This document shows, piece by piece, positions 5,137 to 5,407 of a stretch of 5,407 nucleotides of DNA (position 1 is the stretch's first letter; the number at the start of each line of letters is the position of its first letter). Location: positions 1 to 5,407 of the forward strand of contig DATGLL010000273.1 in assembly GCA_035294145.1 (NCBI GenBank). Direction: 5' to 3'. Source of the DNA: CADDZO01 sp035294145. Lineage in GTDB: Bacteria > Chloroflexota > Dormibacteria > Dormibacterales > Dormibacteraceae. The notes beneath the pieces are model-generated. The model worked only from the letters and a program-made list of their open reading frames with translations. It had not been told where the DNA came from and searched no databases. The position numbers were made by a program, and so were the translations under genes.

Positions 5137-5407
5137 TCAGCGCTCTCCCGGGTCGTTGGCGCCCGCCACCGTCTCCGTGCGCGGCGGAGACGTCGCCGGT
5201 GGGGAGGGTGCCTGCGATCCAGATCCAGAAAGATCGGTAGGAGCCGACCGACCCTGCAGGGACGGGAGCTCGACGCTGGGATCGGCACCCAGCCGCGCCA
5301 GCTCGTCGCGGACCAGCCTCGTGACGCCGGGCTCCGCTCGAGCGACCACCGCCCAGGAACCGGCGCTCAGCGTCGCCAGGGCACGTGCGGTCTCGGAGCG
5401 GGACAGA
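5137..5407 (-). CDS. C-terminal part of an unknown protein, cut by right edge
   Basis: Eighty-nine codons and a TGA stop are visible; the 5' end lies beyond the window. The first half (LSRSETARALATLSAGSW, then VTRLVRDELARLGADP) looks like a folded alpha/beta segment. The last 35 or so residues are Ser/Pro/Thr-rich and low in complexity, as in a disordered tail. I recognise no family and see no catalytic motif in this part. An in-frame GTG at 5349 exists, but the frame continues open and protein-like upstream of it, so a start outside the window is more likely. The stop lies 3 nt before the GTG of the downstream membrane-anchored protein, which points to one operon and perhaps a shared role at the cell surface (inference). 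Confidence 0.62.
   Translation of the reverse strand, partial: LSRSETARALATLSAGSWAVVARAEPGVTRLVRDELARLGADPSVELPSLQGRSAPTDLSGSGSQAPSPPATSPPRTETVAGANDPGER

Noticed and set aside
4222..5407. Plus-strand frame open from 4222 to the right edge (about 395 codons)
   Set aside because: Beyond about 4500 it is antisense to the membrane-anchored protein and its upstream neighbour and reads as Arg/Gly/His-rich text; only the first part is kept as a possible eroded gene.

Overview
This is a GC-rich window (roughly 70% by eye). It most likely comes from a high-GC actinobacterium. The signs are strong G/C bias at third codon positions, GTG starts with GGAGG-type ribosome sites, -10 boxes of the TANNNT type placed 6-7 nt before a start codon (leaderless genes), a DUF7144-type membrane protein, and an actinobacterial-style LigD polymerase relic. 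The genus cannot be told from the sequence.

Layout. Positions 1-1983 are read on the minus strand. In order of transcription they hold a DppC/OppC-type ABC permease (1096-1983), methionine sulfoxide reductase B (468-866) and a GNAT acetyltransferase (1-386) cut by the left edge. Positions 2228-3694 are read on the plus strand: a badly broken LigD polymerase-domain pseudogene (2228-3088), then an intact four-helix membrane protein (3260-3694). Positions 3695-4548 contain no gene I can defend, only inverted repeats, one DnaA-box-like 9-mer inside a palindrome, and traces of a possible eroded reading frame. Positions 4549-5407 are again minus strand, with two tightly packed genes of unknown function: a single-pass membrane-anchored protein with four extracellular cysteines (4549-5133), preceded by the C-terminal part of another protein (5137-5407) cut by the right edge.

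How the genes relate. msrB and the acetyltransferase lie head to tail 81 bp apart and could be co-transcribed. The permease has no second permease, ATPase or binding protein beside it in this window, so it is an orphan or uses partners encoded elsewhere. The LigD relic keeps all three metal-binding aspartates but has lost an NTP-binding block and has several frame breaks, so end-joining by this copy should be dead. No Ku or ligase gene is visible nearby. The mix of an orphan permease, a decaying repair gene and about 850 bp of apparently gene-free DNA suggests a region undergoing gene loss. I found no convincing new multi-gene system. The points most worth a second look are the way the LigD gene decayed, the orphan permease, the MsrB cysteine layout and the 4549-5407 gene pair.
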